NCBI GenBank assembly: GCA_041481445.1 | Contig: JBGPBV010000093.1 | Coordinates: forward strand, 1 to 26,766 | Direction of reading: 5' to 3' | From: AA29 sp041481445 | Lineage (GTDB): Bacteria; Acidobacteriota; Vicinamibacteria; Fen-336 | DNA length: 26,766 nt | In this document: one piece after another, positions 13,805 through 24,278 of the stretch | Layout: each line of letters starts with the position of its first letter | Position numbering within the stretch: position 1 is the stretch's first letter | Translations under genes and position numbers: made by a program | The notes under the pieces: model-generated | The model's input: only the letters and a program-made list of their open reading frames with translations | The model's database searches: none | Told to the model about the DNA's origin: nothing

Positions 13805-15442
13805 GTGTCCAGGGGCCGGAAGTGGATGAGCATGGCGTGCCTTGCCATGGGCATGTCTCTGTCCGCCTGCGCCCACGGCCGCGCCGCCAAGACCGCCGTC
13901 CCCACCGCCCCCGCCGCGGCGAGCGATCCCACGCCGCGCATCATCGCGGAGGCGGACGGCCACCTGGCGGCGGGCATGGCCGAGATCAAGCAGGGCCACC
14001 TCCGGGCCGCGCGCGAGGAGTTCGACAAGGCGGTCGATCTCTATCTGGGTGCCCCCGGCGGCGCCTACGGCACGCCCGCGCTGGCCGAGGCCTACCGCCG
14101 GACGCTGGAGGCGATCCAGGCCCGCGAGCTCGAGGCCCTCGCCGCCGGTGACGGCTTCACGGAGACGACCCCGGAGCCCGCCGCCATCGACGACGTCGCC
14201 GACCTCCCCGTCGGCACCCTCGCCCCCAGCGAGGACTCGCGCAAGCTGGCCGAGGAGGTGCTCGCCCAGGAGTCGAACGACCTCACCATCGAGCTCAACG
14301 ACGAGGTCCTCTCCTGCATCGACCTCTACCAGGGCCCGCTGCGCGACTGGTTCACGGGCGCGCTCGCACGCGGCGGCCGGTACCTGCCGCAGATCCGTGA
14401 AGTGTTCGCCTCCGAGGGCGTGCCCAAGGACCTGGCCTACGTGGCCCTGGTCGAGAGCGCCTTCAAGACGAGCGCGCTCTCGCGGGCCAAGGCCAAGGGG
14501 ATGTGGCAGTTCGTGGCCGGGACCGGCCGGCGCTACGGCCTCAGCCAGGACTGGTGGGTGGACGAGCGGTCGAACCCCGAGAAGGCCACCCGGGCCGCCG
14601 CGCGCTACCTCAAGGAGCTTCACGACATGTTCGGGGACTGGAACCTGGCCCTGGCCGGCTACAACTGGGGCGAGGGCCGGATCCAGCAATGGGTGGAGCG
14701 GACGGGCGCGCAGGATTTCTGGGCGCTGGCCGCCGCCGCCCGCATGCCCCGCGAGACCCGCAACTACGTGCCCATGATCCACGCCGCGATCCTGGTGGCG
14801 AAGGCGCCCGAGAAGTACGGCTTCGAGGTCACGCCCGAGCCCGCGCTGACGTACGAGTCGGTGCCGGTGGCGGGCGCGGTGGACCTGCGCGTGATCGCGG
14901 AGTGCGCGGGGACGGGGCTCGACTCCCTGCAGATGCTCAACCCCGAGCTGAGGCGGCTGGCTACTCCCGCCAACCGCACGTTCGACGTGAAGGTGCCCGA
15001 GGGGCGGGCCTCCGGCGTCCGCCAGTGCCTGGACAAGCTCCCCCCCGAGAAGCGCGTCACCTTCCGCACCCACACCGTGGCCCGCGGGCAGACGCTGGCC
15101 TCGGTGGCGCGGATGTACGGAACCAGGGTCTCCGACATCGCGTCCGCCAACGCCATCGACGCCAGCCACGCCAGGCGCCTGGCCAAGGGGACGGAGCTGA
15201 TCATCCCGATCCCGCGGGCCTCGGTGCCGCCGCCGCGGCGGGCCGGCGGCTCCTCGGAGGCGGCGGCGACCCTGGCCACCGCGGACCGGACGCGCGTCCA
15301 GTACCGCGTGAAGCCCGGCGACACGCTGACCGCGATCGCCGCGCGCTACGGCACGACCGTCCAGGAGCTGATGTCCTGGAACAACCTCAGCGGCTCGCTG
15401 CTGGCGGCGGGGAACCTGCTGACCGTCTACACCCGGCCCTGA
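13805..15442 (+). CDS. MltD-like membrane-bound lytic transglycosylase with LysM repeats
   Basis: A 545-residue lipoprotein that should cleave the glycan strands of peptidoglycan and leave 1,6-anhydro ends. The n-region SRGRK, hydrophobic core and lipobox LSAC (C22) give outer-membrane lipidation. The SLT catalytic domain spans about 185-345 with the catalytic glutamate E217 in YVALVESAF, then KGMWQFVAGTGRRYGL and LALAGYNWGEGRI. Two LysM domains follow: about 420-470 (HTVARGQTLASVARMYG) and 499-545 (YRVKPGDTLTAIAARYG). The start at GTG 13805 is preferred because AGGGAGAGGGG lies just upstream and it gives a normal lipoprotein signal; GTG 13781 would add eight residues. The domain order matches MltD. 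Confidence 0.93.
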   Translation: MSRGRKWMSMACLAMGMSLSACAHGRAAKTAVPTAPAAASDPTPRIIAEADGHLAAGMAEIKQGHLRAAREEFDKAVDLYLGAPGGAYGTPALAEAYRRTLEAIQARELEALAAGDGFTETTPEPAAIDDVADLPVGTLAPSEDSRKLAEEVLAQESNDLTIELNDEVLSCIDLYQGPLRDWFTGALARGGRYLPQIREVFASEGVPKDLAYVALVESAFKTSALSRAKAKGMWQFVAGTGRRYGLSQDWWVDERSNPEKATRAAARYLKELHDMFGDWNLALAGYNWGEGRIQQWVERTGAQDFWALAAAARMPRETRNYVPMIHAAILVAKAPEKYGFEVTPEPALTYESVPVAGAVDLRVIAECAGTGLDSLQMLNPELRRLATPANRTFDVKVPEGRASGVRQCLDKLPPEKRVTFRTHTVARGQTLASVARMYGTRVSDIASANAIDASHARRLAKGTELIIPIPRASVPPPRRAGGSSEAAATLATADRTRVQYRVKPGDTLTAIAARYGTTVQELMSWNNLSGSLLAAGNLLTVYTRP

Positions 15443-15463
15443 TCGTTTACATCTAAGCGATTT

Positions 15464-15475
15464 CGTTCCGGAACG
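15464..15475. promoter_or_regulatory. 12-base perfect palindrome before the ComM-like gene
   Basis: CGTTCCGGAACG is a perfect palindrome in the 171-base gap between the transglycosylase and the ComM-like gene. A plausible -10 (TAGACT, 15505-15510) lies 30 bases downstream, so an operator role is possible. The rest of the gap holds a small hairpin (CGCGGG 15572-15577 with CCCGCG 15587-15592) ahead of the ribosome binding site. Confidence 0.3.
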
Positions 15476-15613
15476 TCCGGACCTTCCTCGACCGGCTGAG
15501 GTCCTAGACTCCGGGCCGCGTCGGACCTCTCCCGCCGGCGCGCAACACTCTCCCACTGCCGTTCCATCGCTCGCGGGCGAAGACGTCCCGCGCCGAGCTG
15601 GAGGTGTGCGCGA

Positions 15614-17122
15614 ATGCTGGCAACCTCGTTGACGGCCGCCGTGCTCGGCGTCGAGGCGCATCTCGTGCGCGTCGAGGCCGACACCGCGTCCGGGTTCCCG
15701 AAGTTCACGATGCTCGGCCTGGCCGACTCCTCGATCAAGGAGAGCGAGGGCCGGATCCGGGCCGCCCTGCGCAACTGCGGATACGAGTTCAAGTGGGACC
15801 GCCGCATCACGGTGAGCATGGCCCCGGCGAGCCTCCGGAAGATGGGCTCCTCGTACGACCTCGCCACCGCCGTCGGCCTGCTCGCCGCCGACGGCACCGT
15901 CGAGCCCGGCCGCCTGTCCGACGTCCTCCTGGTGGGCGAGCTGGCCCTGGACGGCGCCCTGCGCCCGGTGACGGGCGTGCTGCCGATGATGCTGATGGCG
16001 CGGCGTCACGGCCTGCGGGCGGCGGTCGTGCCCGCCGCCAACGCCGCCGAGGCGGCGATCGTCGAGGGCATCGACGTGCATCCGGCGGGCTCCCTGCCGG
16101 AGGCGGTGAGCGTGGCGGGGTCGGCACCGCGGCCGGCCGTTGCGCTCTCGGCGGTGCCACGCGTGCCGGGCGGAGCGCTCCCGGACATGGCGGACGTGCG
16201 CGGACAGCCGGTCGCCCGCCGGGCGCTGGAGATCGCGGCCGCGGGCGGGCACAACCTCGTCTTCGTCGGCCCGCCCGGGTCCGGGAAGACGATGCTGGCG
16301 CGGCGGGTGCCCGGCATCCTGCCGCCGCTCACGCTCGAAGAGGCGGTCGAGACGACCGCCATCTACTCCGCCTGGGGCGCCCGGCTCGACGGGCTGCTGG
16401 GCGACCGGCCGTTCCGCAGCCCCCATCACACGACCAGTGACGCCGCGCTGGTGGGCGGCGGGTCGATCCCGAGGCCGGGCGAGGTCAGCCTCGCCCACAA
16501 CGGCATCCTGTTCCTGGACGAGCTGCCGGAGTTCCGGCGGAACGTCCTGGAGGCCCTGCGCCAGCCGCTCGAGGAGCGCACGGTGACGATCGCGCGCAGC
16601 CGGGGCACGCTGCGGCTGCCCGCCCGGTTCCAACTGGTGGCGGCCATGAACCCCTGCCCGTGCGGGCTGAGGGGACATGGCGCCTGCGGCTGCACGCCCA
16701 CCGCCGTCCGATCCTATCGGTCCCGCATCTCGGGCCCCCTCCTCGACCGCGTCGACCTGCAGGTCGAGGTCGCCCCGGTCAGCTACCAGGAGATGACCGG
16801 GCCGCCCGGCGAGGCGAGCGCGCGGGTCGCCGCGCGCGTGGAATCGGCCCGGCGCCGCCAGCGCGAGCGCCATCCGCGCACCGGCGTCTCCCTCAATTCC
16901 GACCTCGCCCCGCGGGCCCTCCGCGAGGTGGCGGCGCCGGACGCGGAGGGAGAGGCGCTGCTGCGGGCGGCGATGGAGCATTTCGGGCTGTCCGCCCGCG
17001 GCCACGACCGCGCGCTCAGGGTGGCGCGCACGCTGGCCGATTTGGAGGGATCGCCGGCCGTGGGCGCCTCCCATGTGGCCGAAGCACTCCAGTTCCGGAG
17101 CCTCGGGCCCGCCCGGGAATGA
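15614..17122 (+). CDS. comM: ComM/YifB-family Mg-chelatase-like AAA+ ATPase
   Basis: A 502-residue protein of normal family length. The N-terminal domain (about 1-185) has the ComM signature (SGFPKFTMLGLADSSIKES, then ITVSMAPASLRK). The AAA+ domain has Walker A GPPGSGKTML near residue 218, PFRSPHHT, Walker B GILFLDELPEF and NPCPCG. The C-terminal domain (LNSDLAPRALREV to the end) closes it. ComM is known as a helicase that promotes branch migration during natural transformation; in organisms without competence its role is less clear. GGAGGTG lies 6-7 bases before the ATG. No other competence gene is in the window. Confidence 0.94.
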   Translation: MLATSLTAAVLGVEAHLVRVEADTASGFPKFTMLGLADSSIKESEGRIRAALRNCGYEFKWDRRITVSMAPASLRKMGSSYDLATAVGLLAADGTVEPGRLSDVLLVGELALDGALRPVTGVLPMMLMARRHGLRAAVVPAANAAEAAIVEGIDVHPAGSLPEAVSVAGSAPRPAVALSAVPRVPGGALPDMADVRGQPVARRALEIAAAGGHNLVFVGPPGSGKTMLARRVPGILPPLTLEEAVETTAIYSAWGARLDGLLGDRPFRSPHHTTSDAALVGGGSIPRPGEVSLAHNGILFLDELPEFRRNVLEALRQPLEERTVTIARSRGTLRLPARFQLVAAMNPCPCGLRGHGACGCTPTAVRSYRSRISGPLLDRVDLQVEVAPVSYQEMTGPPGEASARVAARVESARRRQRERHPRTGVSLNSDLAPRALREVAAPDAEGEALLRAAMEHFGLSARGHDRALRVARTLADLEGSPAVGASHVAEALQFRSLGPARE

Positions 17123-17181
17123 GGGTGTTTCCCTGCCCAGCGACGCGGCTCACAAATCCTCCAGAATCTGCGTTTTTGGGG

Positions 17182-17211
17182 TTGACGCCTTCCGGAACCG
17201 TGTGCTAGCGT
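17182..17211 (+). promoter_or_regulatory. Promoter of the M23 peptidase gene
   Basis: TTGACG (17182-17187) and TAGCGT (17206-17211) with an 18-base spacer carrying TG in the extended -10 position. The leader would be about 80 bases; I see no conserved riboswitch in it. Confidence 0.6.
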
Positions 17212-17299
17212 CCGGACCTTGTTGTGGGTGGGGGGCCTCAGGCGTCCCGTCCCTTGTAGTGGCTGGCCCACGGGTGGGTCAAGTACCTCCGGAGGGGAG

Positions 17300-18193
17300 A
17301 TGGCCAACGAGTTCTACACCCTGATCGTCGTGCCTCACGCAAAGGCACGCTTCCGGAAGTTCCAGGTCTCCGTCCGGCTGACGAAGTGGGTCCTGGGCAC
17401 CGCGGCCACCCTCGCCGTCGTCTTCTCCGGCACCTTCGTCCACTACGCGCGCGTCGCCGCCGAAGTCTACGAGCTCCGCTCGCTCCGCGCGGAGAACAAG
17501 GCCCTGCTGACCAAGACGCAGGAGTACGAGCTCTCCGCCGGCAAGCTGCAGGCCAAGGTCCAGACGCTCCAGAACATGGTCAACAAGCTGGGCGTCATGG
17601 CCGGCCTGGAGCACAGCCTGCCCGAAGCCGGCTCCGCCGGCGTGGGCGGCGCCACGAGCATGGACTCCGGGCCGCCGCGGCTCGATCCGGCCGCGCTGGC
17701 GGACATGGATCGCAGCCTCACCCGGCTGACCGACAAGTCGGCGCAGCTCGAGGAGTTCTACCGCGACCAGACCGTGCTCCTCTCGTCGACGCCGTCCGTG
17801 TGGCCGGTCCGCGGATACCTCTCCGCGACCTTCGGGAACCGCATCGACCCCTTCACGGCCCAGAAGGACTTCCATCCCGGCATCGACATCTCGACGCCGA
17901 TCGGGACGAAGGTCCAGGCGCCGGCGGACGGGATCGTGATCTCGACCGGCGCCTCCGGGGGCTACGGCAACGCGCTCGTCATCGACCATGGATACGGCAT
18001 CGTCACGCGGTACGGCCACCTCGAGAGCTTCGCGGTCAAGCCGGGCCAGCGAGTCAAGCGCGGCGACGTCATCGCCTACGTGGGCAGCACCGGCCGCTCC
18101 ACCGGCCCCCACCTCCACTACGAGGTCTGGGTCCGCGACCAGGCGCAGAACCCCATCCACTTCATCCTCGACGAGTACCGCACCTTCGGTTGA
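17300..18193 (+). CDS. M23-family peptidoglycan endopeptidase with coiled coil
   Basis: A 297-residue inner-membrane-anchored protein of the LytM/MepM class. The N-terminal 25 residues are cytoplasmic and basic. A single membrane segment follows (WVLGTAATLAVVFSGTFV, about 32-52), then a coiled coil (about 55-115). The C-terminal peptidase domain has the zinc ligands HPGID (about residue 192) and HLHYEV (about residue 272), plus YGHL between them. All key residues are present, so it is probably an active endopeptidase and not an EnvC-type regulator. GGAGGGG just before the ATG at 17300 fixes the start; the longer upstream frame has no signal and no SD. It may cooperate with the nearby transglycosylase in wall remodelling. 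Confidence 0.93.
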   Translation: MANEFYTLIVVPHAKARFRKFQVSVRLTKWVLGTAATLAVVFSGTFVHYARVAAEVYELRSLRAENKALLTKTQEYELSAGKLQAKVQTLQNMVNKLGVMAGLEHSLPEAGSAGVGGATSMDSGPPRLDPAALADMDRSLTRLTDKSAQLEEFYRDQTVLLSSTPSVWPVRGYLSATFGNRIDPFTAQKDFHPGIDISTPIGTKVQAPADGIVISTGASGGYGNALVIDHGYGIVTRYGHLESFAVKPGQRVKRGDVIAYVGSTGRSTGPHLHYEVWVRDQAQNPIHFILDEYRTFG

Positions 18194-18236
18194 GTCGCCG
18201 AAGGCAAGGCCCTTCACCCCGCCGCCCGCGTCGCGG

Positions 18237-18266
18237 TTGACCCTCCGCGACTCCGCCTGATATCCT
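18237..18266 (+). promoter_or_regulatory. Promoter of the secA-guaB run
   Basis: TTGACC (18237-18242) and TATCCT (18261-18266) with an 18-base spacer and TG at 18258-18259 (extended -10). Transcription should begin near 18273, leaving a leader of about 136 bases before secA. Confidence 0.65.
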
Positions 18267-18308
18267 GACCGATCACTGGTTTCGCTGGCGTGCGAGCCAC
18301 GAGCAGCC

Positions 18309-18399
18309 AGGCGCCGATTCACTCGGCGCCTCAGCGGCAGGGGGTAGCGCGAAGCGCGCAGGGGGTTGCGTCCATCCGCGGGACTGGTGCAACCCCCTG
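18309..18399 (+). promoter_or_regulatory. Structured secA leader with competing hairpins
   Basis: The leader holds a 9-bp hairpin (AGGCGCCGA 18309-18317 with TCGGCGCCT 18323-18331). It also has two direct repeats, CAGGGGGTAGC (18338-18348) and CAGGGGGTTGC (18359-18369). A single partner GCAACCCCCTG (18389-18399) pairs perfectly with the second repeat and with one mismatch to the first, so the two pairings exclude each other. The partner ends 9 bases before the secA ATG. It could be a regulatory switch or a widespread repeat element. Confidence 0.5.
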
Positions 18400-18408
18400 G
18401 TCTAACGA

Positions 18409-21660
<3,252 letters not shown>

Positions 21661-21682
21661 TTGAGCGGGCCATGGAGGGCTG

Positions 21683-23146
21683 ATGCTTGACGACAGGATC
21701 CCGGAGGCGCTGACTTTCGACGACGTGCTGCTCGTCCCGCAGCGCTCCGAGGTCCTGCCGTCCGAAGTCGACATCTCCACCCGCCTCACGCGCACCATCT
21801 CCCTGCGCACGCCCATCATCTCCGCGGCCATGGACACGGTCACGGAGGCGCCCCTGGCCATCGCCATGGCCCAGGAAGGCGGGATGGGGATCATCCACAA
21901 GAACATGACCATCGAGGCGCAGGCGGCGGAGGTGGACAAGGTCAAGCGCTCGGAATCGGGGATGATCGTCGATCCCGTGACCGTGGCCCCCACCCAGCGC
22001 GTGGCCGAAGCCCTCGACGTGATGGCCAAGTTCCGTATCAGCGGGGTGCCCGTCACCGTCGGCACCAAGCTGGTCGGGATCCTCACCAACCGCGACCTCC
22101 GGTTCGAGACGCGCACGAACCTGCCCGTCTCCGACCTGATGACCAAGGACGATCTGATCACGGTGCCCGTCGGCACCACCCTGGAGCAGGCCAAGGAGAT
22201 CCTCCACCGGCACAAGGTCGAGAAGCTGCTGGTGGTGGACCGCGACTACAACCTCAAGGGCCTGATCACGGTCAAGGACATCCAGAAGCAGATCAAGTAC
22301 CCGTTCGCGGCCAAGGACTCGCTGGGGCGGCTGCGAGTGGGCGCGGCCGTGGGCGTCACCGCGGACGTGCTCGACCGCGCGGCCGCGCTCGTCGAGGAGA
22401 AGGTGGACGTCATCGTGATCGACACCGCGCACGGCCACACCACGCGGGTGCTGCGCACGATCGAGGAGGTCAAGAAGCGCTTCCCGGAGACGGAGGTCGT
22501 GGCCGGCAACGTCGGCACCTACGAGGGGGCGGCCGAGCTGATCGCGGCGGGCGTCTCCGCGGTGAAGGTCGGCATGGGGCCGGGCTCGATCTGCACCACC
22601 CGCGTGGTCTCGGGGGCGGGCATGCCCCAGATCACCGCCATCGCGGAGGCGGCGCGGGCGGCGGCCAAGGCGGACGTGCCGATCATCGCCGACGGCGGCA
22701 TCAAGTTCTCGGGCGACGTGGTGAAGGCGCTGGCCGCGGGGGCCTCGTCCGTGATGATCGGGTCGCTCTTCGCGGGCACGGACGAGAGCCCGGGCGAGCT
22801 GATCCTGCGCCAGGGCCGCTCGTTCAAGAGCTATCGCGGCATGGGCTCCATCGGGGCCATGAAGGAAGGCTCGAAGGACCGTTACTTCCAGGAGTTCGAG
22901 GGCAACTCGCAGAAGCTGGTGCCGGAAGGCATCGAGGGCATGGTGCCCTACAAGGGCCCGCTCTCCGCAATGGTGTCCCAGCTCGTGGGAGGCATCCGCG
23001 CCGGCATGGGCTACTGCGGGGTGGGCACCATCCGGGACCTCCAGTCCAAGGCGCGTTTCGTCCGCCTCTCCAGCGCCGGGCTGAAGGAGAGCCACGTCCA
23101 CGACGTCATCATCACGAAGGAAGCTCCCAATTACCGCCTGGAGTAG
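21683..23146 (+). CDS. guaB: Inosine-5'-monophosphate dehydrogenase
   Basis: A 487-residue IMPDH of normal length that oxidises IMP to XMP, the committed step of GMP synthesis. The N-terminus (EALTFDDVLLVPQRSEVLP, then ISAAMDTVTEAPLAIAMAQ) is typical. Two CBS domains occupy about 95-205, the usual site of nucleotide regulation. The catalytic cysteine is C304 in GPGSICTTR. The flap and C-terminus (YRGMGSIGAMKEGSKDRYFQ, and the conserved KEAPNYR end) are intact. GGAGGG lies just before the ATG. It belongs to the secA transcript and its last 17 bases probably overlap the next gene. Confidence 0.98.
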   Translation: MLDDRIPEALTFDDVLLVPQRSEVLPSEVDISTRLTRTISLRTPIISAAMDTVTEAPLAIAMAQEGGMGIIHKNMTIEAQAAEVDKVKRSESGMIVDPVTVAPTQRVAEALDVMAKFRISGVPVTVGTKLVGILTNRDLRFETRTNLPVSDLMTKDDLITVPVGTTLEQAKEILHRHKVEKLLVVDRDYNLKGLITVKDIQKQIKYPFAAKDSLGRLRVGAAVGVTADVLDRAAALVEEKVDVIVIDTAHGHTTRVLRTIEEVKKRFPETEVVAGNVGTYEGAAELIAAGVSAVKVGMGPGSICTTRVVSGAGMPQITAIAEAARAAAKADVPIIADGGIKFSGDVVKALAAGASSVMIGSLFAGTDESPGELILRQGRSFKSYRGMGSIGAMKEGSKDRYFQEFEGNSQKLVPEGIEGMVPYKGPLSAMVSQLVGGIRAGMGYCGVGTIRDLQSKARFVRLSSAGLKESHVHDVIITKEAPNYRLE

Positions 23147-24278
23147 GCCGCGGGCGCGTGCCCTGGGCCTGCTGGCGCTGAGCGTGGCCACGGCGGCGAC
23201 GGGAGGATGCCGCGGCCGGCGCGAGGAGCCGCTGCTGACCTACTTCAACCCCGAGCACGCGCTGACCCTGCGCTACCCGTCGAGCTGGAAGGCGGAGCAG
23301 GCGCAGCAGGACGGGGTCTGGTACCGCTACTTCCTGGCCCCGCCCGCGGGGCCGGAGCGCAAGCCGGCGGTCTCGGTGACGCTGATCGCGGGGCCGCTGG
23401 GCGTCGGCATCGACCAGTACGCCCAGACCTACCTGGCCGGCAACACCGTGCAGTCCTCGCGCGAGGAGATGCGCCAGGGCGCGCGCGGCAAGTTCTACGT
23501 GTTCGTGTCGCCGGAAGGCAAGACGCGGTCGGCCCTGCTTCTGCTCGAGGAGCAGGCGGAGGCGCGGATCGGCCTGCCCCCGACGCCCACCCCGCGGCCG
23601 CGCCCGAGCGCCTCCCCCGTCGCCGCCGGCACGTCCAGCCTGACCGTCCGGCCCTCGCCGACACCGATCCCGACCCCGGAAGCGCCGCCGCCCTCGGAGA
23701 CGCCCACCGCGTGGGTCTACGGCCTCTACGCCCAGGGCGAGGCGAGCGCCTTCGACGCGCAGCTCCCGCTGGTCGAGGAGATGGCGAAGAGCCTCACCCT
23801 GGAGCGCCCGGCGCAGTACGTCGAGGAGAAGAGCGACAAGTTCGCCTTCTCCCTGCGGGTGCCGCCGTCCTGGCGCTCCACCCGGTCCTTTTCCAGCGGC
23901 GGCACCTTCCTGAGCCAGTACACGAGCCCCGCCCTGGGGGCCGACAAGCAGCAGACCGTGCACGCCTCGCTCACCCTCACCGCGGAGCCCGCCCCCGGCG
24001 ACGGCACCCTGGACGCGTACTACCAGGCCACGATGACCAAGCTCGGCGACACCGTGGCCGCGCTCAACCACTCCCACTGGCGCGACGGGTACGTCGACCT
24101 GCTCCATTCCGAGACCCCGGTCGCGGTCACGCGCGGCAAGCGCTTCTATCGCGTGGCGGACGGCCGCGGCTACACGCTGGCCTGCGACGCCCGCGACGAC
24201 GTGTTCCCGCGCGCCTCCCGGTGGTGTGACATGATCGCGGCCACGCTCAAGGTCGGGCCGGAGGTGAACGCGCGGTGA
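23130..24278 (+). CDS. Lipoprotein with duplicated PsbP/DUF1795-like domain; ATT start proposed
   Basis: The open frame has no ATG or TTG start upstream of the mature protein. The first GTG (23184) would leave only nine residues before the likely lipidated cysteine. ATT at 23130 has AAGGA 8 bases upstream and gives a complete lipoprotein signal: TAWSRPRAR, the hydrophobic run ALGLLALSVA, then TGGC (C27). The encoded protein is then 382 residues. Two segments resemble each other: HALTLRYPSSWKAEQ early on and KFAFSLRVPPSWRST in the second half, suggesting a duplicated PsbP/Mog1-like fold, separated by a Pro/Thr-rich linker. CTG at 23163 is another possible start. Its stop overlaps the next gene by 4 bases (GTGA). 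Function unknown. Confidence 0.8.
   Translation: MTAWSRPRARALGLLALSVATAATGGCRGRREEPLLTYFNPEHALTLRYPSSWKAEQAQQDGVWYRYFLAPPAGPERKPAVSVTLIAGPLGVGIDQYAQTYLAGNTVQSSREEMRQGARGKFYVFVSPEGKTRSALLLLEEQAEARIGLPPTPTPRPRPSASPVAAGTSSLTVRPSPTPIPTPEAPPPSETPTAWVYGLYAQGEASAFDAQLPLVEEMAKSLTLERPAQYVEEKSDKFAFSLRVPPSWRSTRSFSSGGTFLSQYTSPALGADKQQTVHASLTLTAEPAPGDGTLDAYYQATMTKLGDTVAALNHSHWRDGYVDLLHSETPVAVTRGKRFYRVADGRGYTLACDARDDVFPRASRWCDMIAATLKVGPEVNAR

Noticed and set aside
13631..17074. 1147-codon minus-strand frame opposite the transglycosylase and ComM-like genes
   Set aside because: It runs antisense through two well-supported genes and encodes a low-complexity sequence with no family match.
15614..17122. Magnesium chelatase subunit for chlorophyll synthesis
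   Set aside because: The N-terminal ComM-type domain and NPCPCG motif identify the ComM/YifB family, and no pigment genes are present.
18338..18399. Direct repeats as a CRISPR array
   Set aside because: Only two 11-base copies 21 bases apart, with no regular spacers and no cas genes.
18273..18408. SecM-like secretion monitor peptide before secA
   Set aside because: I found no signal-peptide-bearing frame or arrest motif in the leader.
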